A stretch of DNA of 64,000 nucleotides from assembly GCA_016291475.1 (NCBI GenBank), contig JAEEXJ010000002.1:1-64000 (forward strand). Reading direction: 5' to 3'. The notes under the pieces are model-generated. The model was not told where the DNA came from. It was given only the letters and a program-made list of their open reading frames with translations, and searched no databases. Shown here piece by piece: positions 27,471-36,686 of the stretch. Positions within the stretch are counted from its first letter, which is position 1; every line of letters starts with the position of its first letter. Both the position numbers and the translations under genes were made by a program. This DNA is from Lachnospiraceae bacterium. Lineage in GTDB: Bacteria; Bacillota_A; Clostridia; Lachnospirales; Lachnospiraceae.

Positions 27471-28565
27471 TCAATGAAGATCTTCTATTCTGAGTTCCTT
27501 GTGCTTGTTCAGATCGATGAACTCGTTTCCGCACTTTACGACAGGTCTTGAATACTCGCCGGGATTGAGCATTATGATCGTTCCCTCGCGGCCGTCGGAA
27601 AGTCTGCATGCATTCTGAATGTATGTATATGTAACATTCTTGAGGAATGTCATGATGATATCGGGATCGTACTTTTCAAGTCCTTCATCCTCAAATATCT
27701 CAACAACCCTGAAGGGACAAATGGGTTCTCTGTAAACCCTTGCACTGGTCATGGCATCATATACATCACTTACTGCGGTAAGTCTTGCGAAGAGATCCAC
27801 TCTGTCTCCATGGAGTCTCAGAGGATATCCGCTTCCGTCATATCTTTCGTGATGCATGATGGCGGTGCTCTTTATATGATCGGGAAGATCTCTGTCTTTC
27901 AGGATCTGATATCCGTACTCGGCATGACGTTTGATCTCTTTTTTCTCATCTTCGGTAAGAGGCGTCTTCTTATTGAGGACCTCTCTCGAAACCTTAAGTT
28001 TACCGATATCAAACAGGATACCGGCCATCATGGCCATTTCCTGGTCCGCTTTGCTCCATCTGAGCCATCCGGATACGACATAGTTAAGGAGAGCTACGTT
28101 CATACAGTGAGCGAATGTGGAATCATCGAATCCTCTCATTGCATGAAGCATATCGATCACGGATACTCTGGAACCCGCCTTGGATATCATATCGAGAGGC
28201 TTTTCAAGCAGGAGTATGGGATCCACTTCAACGTTCTTGTCGACCATTTCACTGACATGGAATTCAAGGGATTTCTTACCCTCTTCGTAGTCAGCCTGAA
28301 ACTCCTTGAAAAGTTCCGTATCTCTTAATTTCTCGAAATGGGAAGGTTCACGTCCTTCCTCGGACTGAGAGGAGTCCTGCTTAGATGCGGTCTCTTTTAC
28401 TTCATCCTCAACATAGATACTGAGGATTCCGTATAACTCAAGTCTGGTTATAAGAGTCTGTGAAAGCTTGGTGCCCTTAGCAATGACAGTTTTGTTGTCA
28501 TAATTGAGGACATCACTTCCCACGATCATTCCGGGTTTAAGTTTTGATGTTGATATTTTATTCAT
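27471..28565 (-). CDS. HD-GYP domain protein with altered HD motif
   Basis: 364 aa. An N-terminal beta-rich segment (about 1-55) and a linker are followed by an HD-GYP domain (about 130-330): HCMNVALLNY, ILFDIGK, IMHHERYDGSGYP, AVSDVYDAMTSARVYR. HD-GYP proteins break down cyclic di-GMP. The HD pair, usually HDIGK, reads FDIGK here, so one metal-binding histidine is lost while HH and GYP remain. It may have weak or no activity, or act as a binding protein. It lies 29 nt downstream of prfB on the same strand. Confidence 0.88.
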   Translation of the reverse strand: MNKISTSKLKPGMIVGSDVLNYDNKTVIAKGTKLSQTLITRLELYGILSIYVEDEVKETASKQDSSQSEEGREPSHFEKLRDTELFKEFQADYEEGKKSLEFHVSEMVDKNVEVDPILLLEKPLDMISKAGSRVSVIDMLHAMRGFDDSTFAHCMNVALLNYVVSGWLRWSKADQEMAMMAGILFDIGKLKVSREVLNKKTPLTEDEKKEIKRHAEYGYQILKDRDLPDHIKSTAIMHHERYDGSGYPLRLHGDRVDLFARLTAVSDVYDAMTSARVYREPICPFRVVEIFEDEGLEKYDPDIIMTFLKNVTYTYIQNACRLSDGREGTIIMLNPGEYSRPVVKCGNEFIDLNKHKELRIEDLH

Positions 28566-28594
28566 ATGCTAAAACCCCCATGCATATGGTTTGA

Positions 28595-29734
28595 TCAGGC
28601 TTCTTCGTCATCTCCGCCGACTTCTTCTCCGCCGGTGCTCTTCCACTTAAGGAAGCTTACGATGAACTGATCAAGTTTTCCGTCAAGTACTCCGAGTGCA
28701 TCCGAAGTCTTATATCCGGTTCGTTTGTCGGTGACCATGGTGTAAGGCTGAAGGAAGTAACTTCTGATCTGGTTACCCCATGCAATGTCCTTAATGTCAC
28801 CGGCGATACCTTTGCTCTTTGCTTCTTCCTCTTCCTGCTTGAGTTCGAAGAGCTTGGCACGGAGCATTTCGAATGCCTTGTCCTTGTTCTGGAACTGGCT
28901 TCTCTCATTCTGACAGGTAACAACAATTCCGGTAGGAATATGAGTGATACGGATAGCGGAGGAGGTCTTGTTGATGTGCTGACCGCCGGCACCGCTGCTT
29001 CGATAAGTATCGATACGCAGATCCTTATCCTCTATTACTATATCATTATTCTGAGGAATTACAGGCATTACCATGCAGGATACGAATGAAGTCTGACGTT
29101 TTGCCTGTGCATTGAAGGGAGAAATTCTGACAAGTCTGTGAACCCCCTTCTCACTCTTTAAGTAACCGTAAGCATTTGCACCGCTGACCTGAAATGATAC
29201 GGATTTGATCCCGGCTTCGTCTCCGTCCAGCAGATCAAGGACTTCAAGCTTAAGTCCCTTCTTATCCGCCCACTTAGAGTACATACGGAAAAGCATACCG
29301 CACCAGTCACAGCTCTCTGTTCCGCCCGCGCCGGCATTGAGCTCGACGATCGCATCCGAATCGTCGTACTCACCGCTGAGGAGAGTTGAGAGTCTGAGTT
29401 CCTCAAATCTGGCAACAAAATTCTCAAGTTCTTCTCTTGCTTCGGGAATGAGAGATTCGTCCTCTTCTTCATTTCCCATCTCTACAAGAGTAAGTATATC
29501 ATCGATACCGGTCTCAAGGCTCTTAACAAGATCCCTGGTATCTTTAAGATTCTTGAGCTCTTTCATCTTGGTGTTAGCCCTGTCGGGATCATCCCAGAAT
29601 CCGGGCGCTTCCATTTCTCTTTCGAGCTCTTCTATTTTCTTGGACTTATCTTCAAGGCTGAGTGAATCCTTAACCTCTGCGAGAGGTGCCTTGTAAGCAA
29701 GTATTTCCTGTTTTATCTGATCAAGTTCTACCAT
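28595..29734 (-). CDS. prfB: Peptide chain release factor 2
   Basis: 379 aa. Release factor for UGA and UAA: the SPF stop-recognition motif in RISPFNAQAKRQ and the catalytic SSGAGGQHINKTSSA with GGQ are both present. Most bacterial prfB genes need a +1 frameshift at an early in-frame UGA around codon 25; here the region (codons for KDSLSLEDKS) has no stop and the frame is open from ATG, so there is no frameshift control. It lies 54 nt after secA, the common gene order in Firmicutes. Confidence 0.97.
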   Translation of the reverse strand: MVELDQIKQEILAYKAPLAEVKDSLSLEDKSKKIEELEREMEAPGFWDDPDRANTKMKELKNLKDTRDLVKSLETGIDDILTLVEMGNEEEDESLIPEAREELENFVARFEELRLSTLLSGEYDDSDAIVELNAGAGGTESCDWCGMLFRMYSKWADKKGLKLEVLDLLDGDEAGIKSVSFQVSGANAYGYLKSEKGVHRLVRISPFNAQAKRQTSFVSCMVMPVIPQNNDIVIEDKDLRIDTYRSSGAGGQHINKTSSAIRITHIPTGIVVTCQNERSQFQNKDKAFEMLRAKLFELKQEEEEAKSKGIAGDIKDIAWGNQIRSYFLQPYTMVTDKRTGYKTSDALGVLDGKLDQFIVSFLKWKSTGGEEVGGDDEEA

Positions 29735-29788
29735 TTAAACCACACTTTCCGAAAAATTAACATCAGCAACATTTTTCCGAAAAGTCTG

Positions 29789-32365
29789 TCAGAGCTTCAT
29801 GCCGGGTCTTCCGTGGCAGGCTTTGAACTTCTTGCCGCTTCCGCAAGGGCAGGGATCGTTGGGATATACCTTCTGTGCCGCTCTTGTCTTGGGAGCTCTG
29901 GGGCCGGAATCATCCTTGTTGGTTCCGGTAACCTGAGCAACCTGTTCACGCTCGACCTTCTGCTCGACCTTGATATGCATGAGAACTTTGACGGTATCTT
30001 CCTGAATGTTCTGGATGAGCTCGTCAAACATTGCATAGCTCTGATTTCTGTACTCGATAAGGGGATCCTTCTGTCCGTAGGAAGCAAGGCCTGCGCCCTG
30101 TTCCATTATTGCCATATCGTCAATATGTCCCATCCACTTGCGGTCGATGGTACGGAGAAGGATGACTCTCTCTACTTCACGGATCTGTTCAGGCTCGGGG
30201 AATTCGGCTTCCTTGGTTTCGTAATACTTAACCGCCTCTTCCTTGAGAGCCTGCTTGATGCTGTTCTTTTTGAGCTTGCTCATTCTCTCTCTGGTAACGG
30301 GTTCAAGAGGAATGATGGGAAGAAGGAGCTCGTTAAGTTCCTTGAAATCCCAATTCTCAGGCGCAACATCATCATTGATACAAGTATCGACGCATCTTTC
30401 GACGATATCGGTGATCATCTTATAGATATAATCACGCATGCTCTCGCCGTCGAGAACCTTACGTCTCTCTTCATAAATGATCTCTCTCTGCTCGCTCATT
30501 ACGCGGTCATACTCGAGGAGATTTTTACGGATTCCGAAGTTATTGGACTCGATCTTCTTCTGGGCGGATTCGATGGCGCCGGTAAGTGCCTTGTGCTCGA
30601 TCTCCTGTCCCTCGGGAATACCGAGAGCATTGAACATGGAAATAAGTCTCTCCGAACCGAAGAGTCTCATAAGATCGTCTTCAAGAGAGATATAGAACTT
30701 TGATTCACCGGGATCTCCCTGACGTCCGGAACGTCCGCGGAGCTGGTTATCGATACGTCTGGATTCATGACGCTCGGTACCTATGATCTTAAGACCGCCG
30801 GCTGCAAGTGCCTCTTCATCAAGCTTAATATCGGTACCACGACCTGCCATGTTGGTGGCGATGGTTACGTTACCGTGGATACCTGCCTGTGCGACGATCT
30901 CCGCTTCTCTTTCATGGAACTTCGCATTGAGAACTTCATGCTTGATACCCGCTTTGCTGAACATTCTGCTAAGTTCCTCGGATGCATCGATATTGATGGT
31001 ACCGATAAGGACGGGCTGTCCCTTTGCATGAGCTTCCTGGGTAGCCAGAAGGATAGCGTTAAGCTTCTCCTTCTTAGTCTTGTAAACAGCATCCTGAAGG
31101 TCTTTTCTGATAACGGGCTTGTTGGTGGGAATGGTGATAACATCCATTCCGTAGATTTCCCTGAACTCGGCCTCCTCGGTGAGTGCGGTACCGGTCATAC
31201 CGGACTTTTTCTCAAAGAGGTTAAAGAAGTTCTGGAAGGTAATGGTAGCAAGAGTCTTGGACTCACGCTTTACTTTAACATGCTCTTTAGCTTCGATGGC
31301 CTGATGGAGACCGTCGGAGAATCTTCTGCCGGGCATGATACGTCCGGTGAACTCGTCTACGATAAGGATCTGATCATCTTTAACAACATAATCCTGATCC
31401 TTGTGCATGAGGTTATGTGCCCTGAGGGCAAGGATGATATTGTGATTGATCTCGGTATTCTCGGGATCCGACAGGTTCTCTATATGGAAGAACTGCTCTA
31501 CCCTTGCGGTTCCGGCTTCGGTCAGGTTAACGATCTTATCTTTCTCATTAACTACGAAATCTCCGGTCTCTTCCTGAGTGATACCCATAATGGCATCCAT
31601 CTTGGAAAGCTCTTTCACGTCGTCGCCGCGCTTGAGCTGTCTTGCAAGAAGGTCGCACATCTCGTAAAGTGCGGTGGATTTGCCGCTCTGTCCGGATATG
31701 ATGAGAGGTGTTCTTGCTTCGTCGATAAGAACGGAGTCAACCTCGTCGATTATACAGAAGTTAAGATTTCTTAAAACGAGCTGCTTCTTATATATAGCCA
31801 TGTTATCTCTCAGATAATCAAAGCCAAGCTCGTTGTTGGTTACATATGTGATATCGCAGTTATACGCCTGCTGCCTCTCCTCGGAATTCATCGAGTTGAG
31901 AACAACACCGACGGTAAGGCCAAGGAATCTGTGAACCTCGCCCATCCACTCCGCGTCACGGTTTGCCAGATAGTCGTTGACCGTAACGATATGAACGCCC
32001 TTACCTGTAAGCGCATTCAGATATGCGGGACATGTGGAAACAAGGGTCTTACCTTCACCGGTCCTCATCTCGGCAATCCTGCCCTGATGAAGTACGATAC
32101 CACCGATAAGCTGTACCCTGAAGTGCTCCAGTCCTATTGCCCTCTTTGCAGCTTCTCTTACGACCGCAAAAGCTTCGGGAAGAATGTCATCCAGGGTCTC
32201 ACCCTTTTCAAGACGTTCCTTGAACCAGGGGGTCTTAGCCTTAAGTTCTTCGTCCGAAAGTGCCTGCATCTCGGGTCTTAAACTCTCGATCTTATCTACG
32301 ATCGGAGTGATTCTTTTAAGTTCTCTCTCGGAATGAGTTCCGAATATTTTTTCTGTCAGTTTCAT
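29789..32365 (-). CDS. secA: Preprotein translocase ATPase SecA
   Basis: 858 aa. Walker [10 protein letters not shown] (100-108), [29 protein letters not shown], and a C-terminal zinc motif [14 protein letters not shown] used for SecB or ribosome contact. Drives protein export through SecYEG. Full length with normal domain order. Its promoter is at 32393-32421. Confidence 0.98.
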   Translation of the reverse strand: MKLTEKIFGTHSERELKRITPIVDKIESLRPEMQALSDEELKAKTPWFKERLEKGETLDDILPEAFAVVREAAKRAIGLEHFRVQLIGGIVLHQGRIAEMRTGEGKTLVSTCPAYLNALTGKGVHIVTVNDYLANRDAEWMGEVHRFLGLTVGVVLNSMNSEERQQAYNCDITYVTNNELGFDYLRDNMAIYKKQLVLRNLNFCIIDEVDSVLIDEARTPLIISGQSGKSTALYEMCDLLARQLKRGDDVKELSKMDAIMGITQEETGDFVVNEKDKIVNLTEAGTARVEQFFHIENLSDPENTEINHNIILALRAHNLMHKDQDYVVKDDQILIVDEFTGRIMPGRRFSDGLHQAIEAKEHVKVKRESKTLATITFQNFFNLFEKKSGMTGTALTEEAEFREIYGMDVITIPTNKPVIRKDLQDAVYKTKKEKLNAILLATQEAHAKGQPVLIGTINIDASEELSRMFSKAGIKHEVLNAKFHEREAEIVAQAGIHGNVTIATNMAGRGTDIKLDEEALAAGGLKIIGTERHESRRIDNQLRGRSGRQGDPGESKFYISLEDDLMRLFGSERLISMFNALGIPEGQEIEHKALTGAIESAQKKIESNNFGIRKNLLEYDRVMSEQREIIYEERRKVLDGESMRDYIYKMITDIVERCVDTCINDDVAPENWDFKELNELLLPIIPLEPVTRERMSKLKKNSIKQALKEEAVKYYETKEAEFPEPEQIREVERVILLRTIDRKWMGHIDDMAIMEQGAGLASYGQKDPLIEYRNQSYAMFDELIQNIQEDTVKVLMHIKVEQKVEREQVAQVTGTNKDDSGPRAPKTRAAQKVYPNDPCPCGSGKKFKACHGRPGMKL

Positions 32366-32392
32366 AATATGCCTTTTACCTCACATCAGCAT

Positions 32393-32421
32393 ATTTTAAC
32401 AGATAAGGGGAGCGGTTTCAA
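32393..32421 (-). promoter_or_regulatory. secA promoter
   Basis: Minus strand: TTGAAA at 32421-32416, 17-bp spacer, TAAAAT at 32398-32393, with TG one base upstream of the -10 (extended -10). About 20 nt of leader precede the SecA ATG. It lies back to back with the lacI-type promoter at 32446. Confidence 0.75.
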
Positions 32422-32445
32422 TGAAAAAGGTATTTCAGCAAATGC

Positions 32446-32474
32446 TTGAATTCATAACGATGTTTATCTATAAT
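32446..32474 (+). promoter_or_regulatory. Promoter of the lacI-uxaC operon
   Basis: TTGAAT at 32446-32451, 17-bp spacer, TATAAT at 32469-32474. The predicted start near 32481 falls inside the operator-like palindrome at 32480-32495. This position also rules out the ATG at 32421 as the real start of the regulator. Confidence 0.8.
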
Positions 32475-32479
32475 CTCCT

Positions 32480-32495
32480 ATGTAACCGCTTACAA
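32480..32495. promoter_or_regulatory. LacI/CcpA-type operator (cre-like)
   Basis: ATGTAACCGCTTACAA fits the cre consensus WTGNAANCGNWNNCWW at every position and is a near-perfect palindrome with central CG. It covers the predicted transcription start of the lacI-uxaC operon. Either the encoded LacI-family protein (autoregulation) or CcpA could bind it and block initiation. Confidence 0.65.
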
Positions 32496-32525
32496 AAATT
32501 CAATCATCAATGCCGGGGAGGAACC

Positions 32526-33560
32526 GTGAAAGAACGTACCGTCACAATTTATGACATATCGGAAAAAGCCGGTGTTTCCATCGCTACAGTATCGAGAGTA
32601 CTGAACAATTCGAATAATGTAAGCGAAAACACCCGTAAAAAGGTAATGGACGCCATCAAGGAAACCGGATACACCCCCAATGCCTTCGCAAGAGGTCTGG
32701 GACTCAACACCATGAAAACTATCGGTATCCTTACGGCCGACTCATCCGACCTCTATCTGGCCAAGGCCATATATTATTTTGAAGAAGAATTAAGGGAAAA
32801 CGGCTATGATTCCCTCCTTTGCTGCACAGGTTATGAGCTCAAGGACAAAAAGGCGGCCATCGACCTTCTCATCAGCAAAAAGGTGGACGGGATCATTCTT
32901 GTCGGGTCTCACTTCGTATACCCCGACGCCTGCGACAACAAATACATACTCCGCGCTTCGGAAAGCGTTCCCGTAATGCTCCTGAATGCGGAAATCGAAG
33001 GCGATAATATCTACTGTGTCAGCTCCGACGACCATGACAGCGTATACAGGGCTACCATGAAGCTCGTGGAATCCGGACACAAAAATGTTCTTTATTATTA
33101 CAACACCACCTCTTATTCCGGCCATCTCAAAGAGAGAGGCTTCAGGGATGCAATGAAGGCTGCCGGAATAAATGTGACCGAAAGACAGTTCCAGTTCTTC
33201 GAAGGTTCCAATGAAGATATTCACGGAATGTCGGCACAGTTGGAAAAAGCCGCTTCCGCCGGACTTAAGTTCGATGCGGTCATAGCTTCCGACGATACCC
33301 TGGCCCTCAGTGCGGTCAAATACGCACAGTCCAAGGGATTTAGGATCCCGGAGGACTTTTCCGTAATCGGATATAACAACTCAATGCTCACAAACTGCTG
33401 TGATCCCGAGATCACTTCCATAGATAACAAAGTAGAAACTTTGTGCAAACATCTCACATCGATACTTCTGGGAGTTCTTTCCGGTGAAGAGATGCCCAAA
33501 AAGACCGTATTCAAGGCAGACATCATCGAAAAAGGAACAACCAGACTCAATAAAGATTAA
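32526..33560 (+). CDS. LacI-family transcriptional regulator
   Basis: 344 aa. N-terminal LacI helix-turn-helix TIYDISEKAGVSIATVSRVL with hinge helix NAFARGLG, then a sugar-binding domain (IGILTADSSDLYLAKAIYYF, GIILVGSHF, VIASDDTLAL). GTG at 32526 follows GGGGAGG and is the best start; a longer frame from ATG at 32421 would begin upstream of the promoter. Only 25 nt separate it from uxaC, so it probably regulates hexuronate use. Confidence 0.92.
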   Translation: MKERTVTIYDISEKAGVSIATVSRVLNNSNNVSENTRKKVMDAIKETGYTPNAFARGLGLNTMKTIGILTADSSDLYLAKAIYYFEEELRENGYDSLLCCTGYELKDKKAAIDLLISKKVDGIILVGSHFVYPDACDNKYILRASESVPVMLLNAEIEGDNIYCVSSDDHDSVYRATMKLVESGHKNVLYYYNTTSYSGHLKERGFRDAMKAAGINVTERQFQFFEGSNEDIHGMSAQLEKAASAGLKFDAVIASDDTLALSAVKYAQSKGFRIPEDFSVIGYNNSMLTNCCDPEITSIDNKVETLCKHLTSILLGVLSGEEMPKKTVFKADIIEKGTTRLNKD

Positions 33561-33585
33561 TTTATTACCAAAGGAGACCAAGAAC

Positions 33586-35004
33586 GTGAAAGCATTTATG
33601 GACGAGGAGTTTTTACTGGAAAGCAAAGTAGCTTCCAAACTCTATCACGAATATGCGGAGAAAACTCCCATTCTCGATTACCACTGCCACATCTCACCTC
33701 AGGAGATCGCAGAGGACAGAAAATTCGACAATATCGCTCAGGTATGGCTCGGAGGCGATCATTATAAATGGCGCTATATGAGAAGCTGCGGCACGGAAGA
33801 AAAATACTGCACCGGAGATGCATCGGACCACGACAAGTTCATCAAGTGGGCAGAGTGTCTGGAAAAAGCAATCGGTAATCCCCTCTATCATTGGAGCCAC
33901 CTTGAGCTTCAGCGTTACTTTGATTTTCACGGACATCTTACCTCCGAGAATGCAGAGGAGGTATGGGAGCTTTGCAACAAAAAGCTTGCCGATCCTTCCA
34001 TGAGTGCCCGCGGAATCATCAAAAAGAGCGGTGTCACCCTGATCTGCACCACCGATGATCCCATTGACGATCTTCACTGGCATAAGCAGATCGCTGAAGA
34101 TCCCACTTTTGATGTAAAGGTACTTCCCGCATGGCGTCCCGATAAGGCCATGAACATTGAAAAGCCCGATTTTACAGACTACCTTGCCAAGCTTTCAGCT
34201 GCGGCAGGAACAGGTGAGATCAAGACCTGGAAGGACTTAAAGAAAGCTCTTTCTGCCAGAATGGACTTTTTTGACAAACAGGGCTGCGTAGTCTCCGATC
34301 ACGGTCTCGATTATGTAATGTACTCTCCCGCTACCGATGATGAAGTCGAAGAGATCTTATCTCAGAGACTCAGCGGAAAGACAGTCAGCAAAGAAGACGA
34401 GACCAAGTTCAAGACCGCTTTCATGCTCTTTGTAGCCAAAGAGTACGCTGCTCACGACTGGACCATGCAGCTTCATTACGGATGCAAGAGAAACAACAAC
34501 ACCCGCATGTTCGAAGCTACCGGCCCCGATACCGGATACGACTGCATCGACAACCACACTCCCGCCGCTCAGGTAGCTGATTTCCTGAACGCACTGGATA
34601 TGGATAACAGCCTTCCCAGAACCATCCTTTATTCGCTGAATCCCATCGACAACGCTTATATCGGTACGATCCTCGGATGCTTCCAGGATTCATCCGCTGT
34701 AGGCAAGCTCCAGCAGGGAAGCGCATGGTGGTTCAACGATCACATTAACGGAATGACCGATCAGATCAAATCCCTTGCGGCTCTCGGAAACCTCTCCGGA
34801 TTTGTAGGAATGCTCACCGATTCCAGATCCTTCTTAAGCTATACAAGACATGAATATTTCAGAAGGATACTCTGCAACGTGATCGGAAAGTGGGTAGATA
34901 ACGGAGAATTCCCCGAGGACTATAAGATCCTTGGAAAGATCGTAGAAAATATCTCTTACTACAATGCGGTAAGATACTTCAAGTTCCCTCTTGAAGGAAA
35001 GTAA
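33586..35004 (+). CDS. uxaC: Glucuronate/galacturonate isomerase
   Basis: 472 aa. UxaC converts D-glucuronate to D-fructuronate and D-galacturonate to D-tagaturonate, the first step in breaking down pectin- and xylan-derived uronic acids. The metal-binding DYHCHISPQEIAEDRKF near residue 28 and the C-terminal LTDSRSFLSYTRHEYFRRIL are diagnostic. GTG at 33586 follows AAGGAG at 33571; an ATG at 33598 is an alternative. No other hexuronate gene is nearby. Confidence 0.95.
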   Translation: MKAFMDEEFLLESKVASKLYHEYAEKTPILDYHCHISPQEIAEDRKFDNIAQVWLGGDHYKWRYMRSCGTEEKYCTGDASDHDKFIKWAECLEKAIGNPLYHWSHLELQRYFDFHGHLTSENAEEVWELCNKKLADPSMSARGIIKKSGVTLICTTDDPIDDLHWHKQIAEDPTFDVKVLPAWRPDKAMNIEKPDFTDYLAKLSAAAGTGEIKTWKDLKKALSARMDFFDKQGCVVSDHGLDYVMYSPATDDEVEEILSQRLSGKTVSKEDETKFKTAFMLFVAKEYAAHDWTMQLHYGCKRNNNTRMFEATGPDTGYDCIDNHTPAAQVADFLNALDMDNSLPRTILYSLNPIDNAYIGTILGCFQDSSAVGKLQQGSAWWFNDHINGMTDQIKSLAALGNLSGFVGMLTDSRSFLSYTRHEYFRRILCNVIGKWVDNGEFPEDYKILGKIVENISYYNAVRYFKFPLEGK

Positions 35005-35037
35005 GTGACCATGGGGATGTATTGTTTTGTCATCCCC
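35005..35037 (+). repeat. REP-like sequence, copy 1
   Basis: Begins directly after the uxaC stop: GTGAC..TGGGGA.G..T..TTTTGTCA, matching copy 2 at 35099-35129 (opposite strand) at 22 of 30 positions. Within it GGGGATG and CATCCCC (35013-35019 and 35031-35037) form a perfect 7-bp stem with an 11-nt loop. Confidence 0.5.
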
Positions 35038-35055
35038 GGATTAATACAAAAATTT

Positions 35056-35084
35056 AAGGAGTAGCTTACGCTACTCCTTTTTTA
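35056..35084 (+). terminator. Terminator after uxaC
   Basis: A 10-bp stem, AAGGAGTAGC with GCTACTCCTT (35056-35065 with 35070-35079), loop TTAC, then TTTT. It lies between the two inverted REP-like copies. Confidence 0.88.
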
Positions 35085-35098
35085 TGTTATGAAATCGA

Positions 35099-35129
35099 GG
35101 TGACAAAATGAAGCGTCCCCACCGTCACC
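35099..35129 (-). repeat. REP-like sequence, copy 2
   Basis: Minus-strand reading: GGTGACGGTGGGGACG then CTTCATTTTGTCACC. Its ends GGTGAC and GTCACC are perfect inverted repeats. Motifs of the type GGGGACG-TTC-TTTTGTCAC recur between genes in many Clostridia, where some are linked to REP-associated transposases (from memory). It ends one base from the stop codon of the acyltransferase gene. Confidence 0.6.
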
Positions 35130-35130
35130 A

Positions 35131-35964
35131 TTATTCTCCGGGAATCACATTCGGGGCTTTCTTTCCCTTGGCGACCATTACTTCATTGATCTTCTTCATT
35201 ATCTGAAGCTTTACGTAATCGGATATCTCTTTGGACTTCATATCCTTGTAATCTTCATAATAGAGAGGCTCAAGATAATGAACCTGAGTTGTGATCTTGG
35301 CAAGGATGTTTACACCGAAGGCTCTGTATGAATCAATAATGGCTACGGGAACGATGGGGCGTTTAGCCTTCATTGCCGCCTTAAAAGCACCGGGCATAAA
35401 TTCCTGAACCATGTTTCTGTTGTGATAATATCCGCCTTCGGGAAAGATGATATATATCCTGCCGTCCCTGACCTGTTCGGATACGGAGTGAATACTTTTT
35501 ACTTGGGAACGCATATCCGACCTATTCAGTCTGCATCCTTCCAGAACATCCACCATCTCATCTGCAAGAGGAAGTCTTGATCTAACCTCATCCATAACAA
35601 CCGTACAGGGTCTTTCATGGGAATACACAATACCGAGCACATCGTATTTTCCCTGATGGTTGGGGAACATCACATACCCTCCCTCTTTGGGAAGATGCTC
35701 CATTCCGAAAGCCTTGGTCCTGATGCGGCCGTTTCTCATGCACTGGATCACCATACGCTTAACGAAAGCATATCTTTCTTCCAGAGGATAAGAATCGAAA
35801 TGACTCATGATATACCTGGACTTGATCATAAAGTAGATTATCCAGGGAATCGATACGATTATTGTTACGTAAAATCTCAGCATTTTTTCAGATGAAGCAC
35901 GGGCTCCGTAAAAGTTGACGATAGATACCGTAAAGTTTAAAATAAATCGATATGATTTTATCAT
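35131..35964 (-). CDS. 1-acyl-glycerol-3-phosphate acyltransferase-like protein (PlsC family)
   Basis: 277 aa. A hydrophobic segment at about 28-45 anchors it. The PlsC domain shows NHQGKYD (an NHx4D variant, about 103-109), IIFPEGG (about 168-174) and PIVPVAI. These enzymes add a second acyl chain to lysophosphatidate in phospholipid synthesis; the acceptor here is inferred. No ribosome site clearly marks the start; ATG at 35883 is an alternative that keeps the anchor. Confidence 0.85.
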   Translation of the reverse strand: MIKSYRFILNFTVSIVNFYGARASSEKMLRFYVTIIVSIPWIIYFMIKSRYIMSHFDSYPLEERYAFVKRMVIQCMRNGRIRTKAFGMEHLPKEGGYVMFPNHQGKYDVLGIVYSHERPCTVVMDEVRSRLPLADEMVDVLEGCRLNRSDMRSQVKSIHSVSEQVRDGRIYIIFPEGGYYHNRNMVQEFMPGAFKAAMKAKRPIVPVAIIDSYRAFGVNILAKITTQVHYLEPLYYEDYKDMKSKEISDYVKLQIMKKINEVMVAKGKKAPNVIPGE

Positions 35965-36029
35965 AGCAATCGGTATGTTTACAAATCTTTTCCGTATTTA
36001 AATGAATATAACGAAAGGCTGTTTTCATA

Positions 36030-36686
36030 ATGATCAAAGCGGTGATCTTTGACCTCGACGGCACTATACTCGATACAGAAAAATACTACCGGATATGCTG
36101 GCCCAAAGCCTGTGAACACTTCGGTTTTCATATGGACGAAGAAATGTACCTGAAGCTCCGCAGTTTCGGAAGGCCTTTTGTCTACGATCAGTTCAGGGAA
36201 TGGTTCGGAGATTCATTTAACTACGATGAAGTCCGCGCATACAGAAAACTTATATACGAAGAGATAGTCAAAGAGCACGGCATACAGGTCAAGCCCGGTG
36301 CGATAAATGCTCTTAACTGGTTAAAAGAAAACGGAATCTTAAGAGCCGTGGCAACAGCCACCGATCTTGAAAGAACGGGTAGATATTTAAAAAGCGTCGG
36401 ACTTGAAGGCTGTTTTGACAGGATATGTTCCGCGGCTGACTGCAAGTTCGGAAAGCCCGCACCGGACGTATACCTGAAAGCTGTTGAGCAGCTTGGGCTG
36501 AAGCCGTCCGAATGTATTGCAGTAGAGGATGCGCCTAACGGAATACTCTCCGCAAGCAGGGCAGGCTTAAGCGTTGTATTCGTACCGGATCAAAGAGAAA
36601 GCGAGCCGGAGGTTGAGCATCTGTGCATGACCAAGATAAAAACACTGGATGATCTTCCGAAGGTAATTCAAAATGGACAAGAGTAA
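36030..36686 (+). CDS. HAD-superfamily sugar-phosphatase/mutase-like protein
   Basis: 218 aa. HAD motifs in order: FDLDGTILDT (8-17), ATATD (about 111), KPAPDVYL and AVEDAPNGILSA. The helical cap after motif I puts it with beta-phosphoglucomutase-like phosphatases. Substrate unknown. Start ATG at 36030 has AAAGG upstream. It overlaps the next gene by 14 bp. Confidence 0.85.
   Translation: MIKAVIFDLDGTILDTEKYYRICWPKACEHFGFHMDEEMYLKLRSFGRPFVYDQFREWFGDSFNYDEVRAYRKLIYEEIVKEHGIQVKPGAINALNWLKENGILRAVATATDLERTGRYLKSVGLEGCFDRICSAADCKFGKPAPDVYLKAVEQLGLKPSECIAVEDAPNGILSASRAGLSVVFVPDQRESEPEVEHLCMTKIKTLDDLPKVIQNGQE

Noticed and set aside
29580..29734. Programmed frameshift in prfB
   Set aside because: Searched the first 50 codons; no in-frame UGA and the frame is continuous.
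29813..31774. Two long open frames opposite secA
   Set aside because: Antisense shadows of a highly conserved gene; repetitive Leu/Gly/Asp composition and no start signal.
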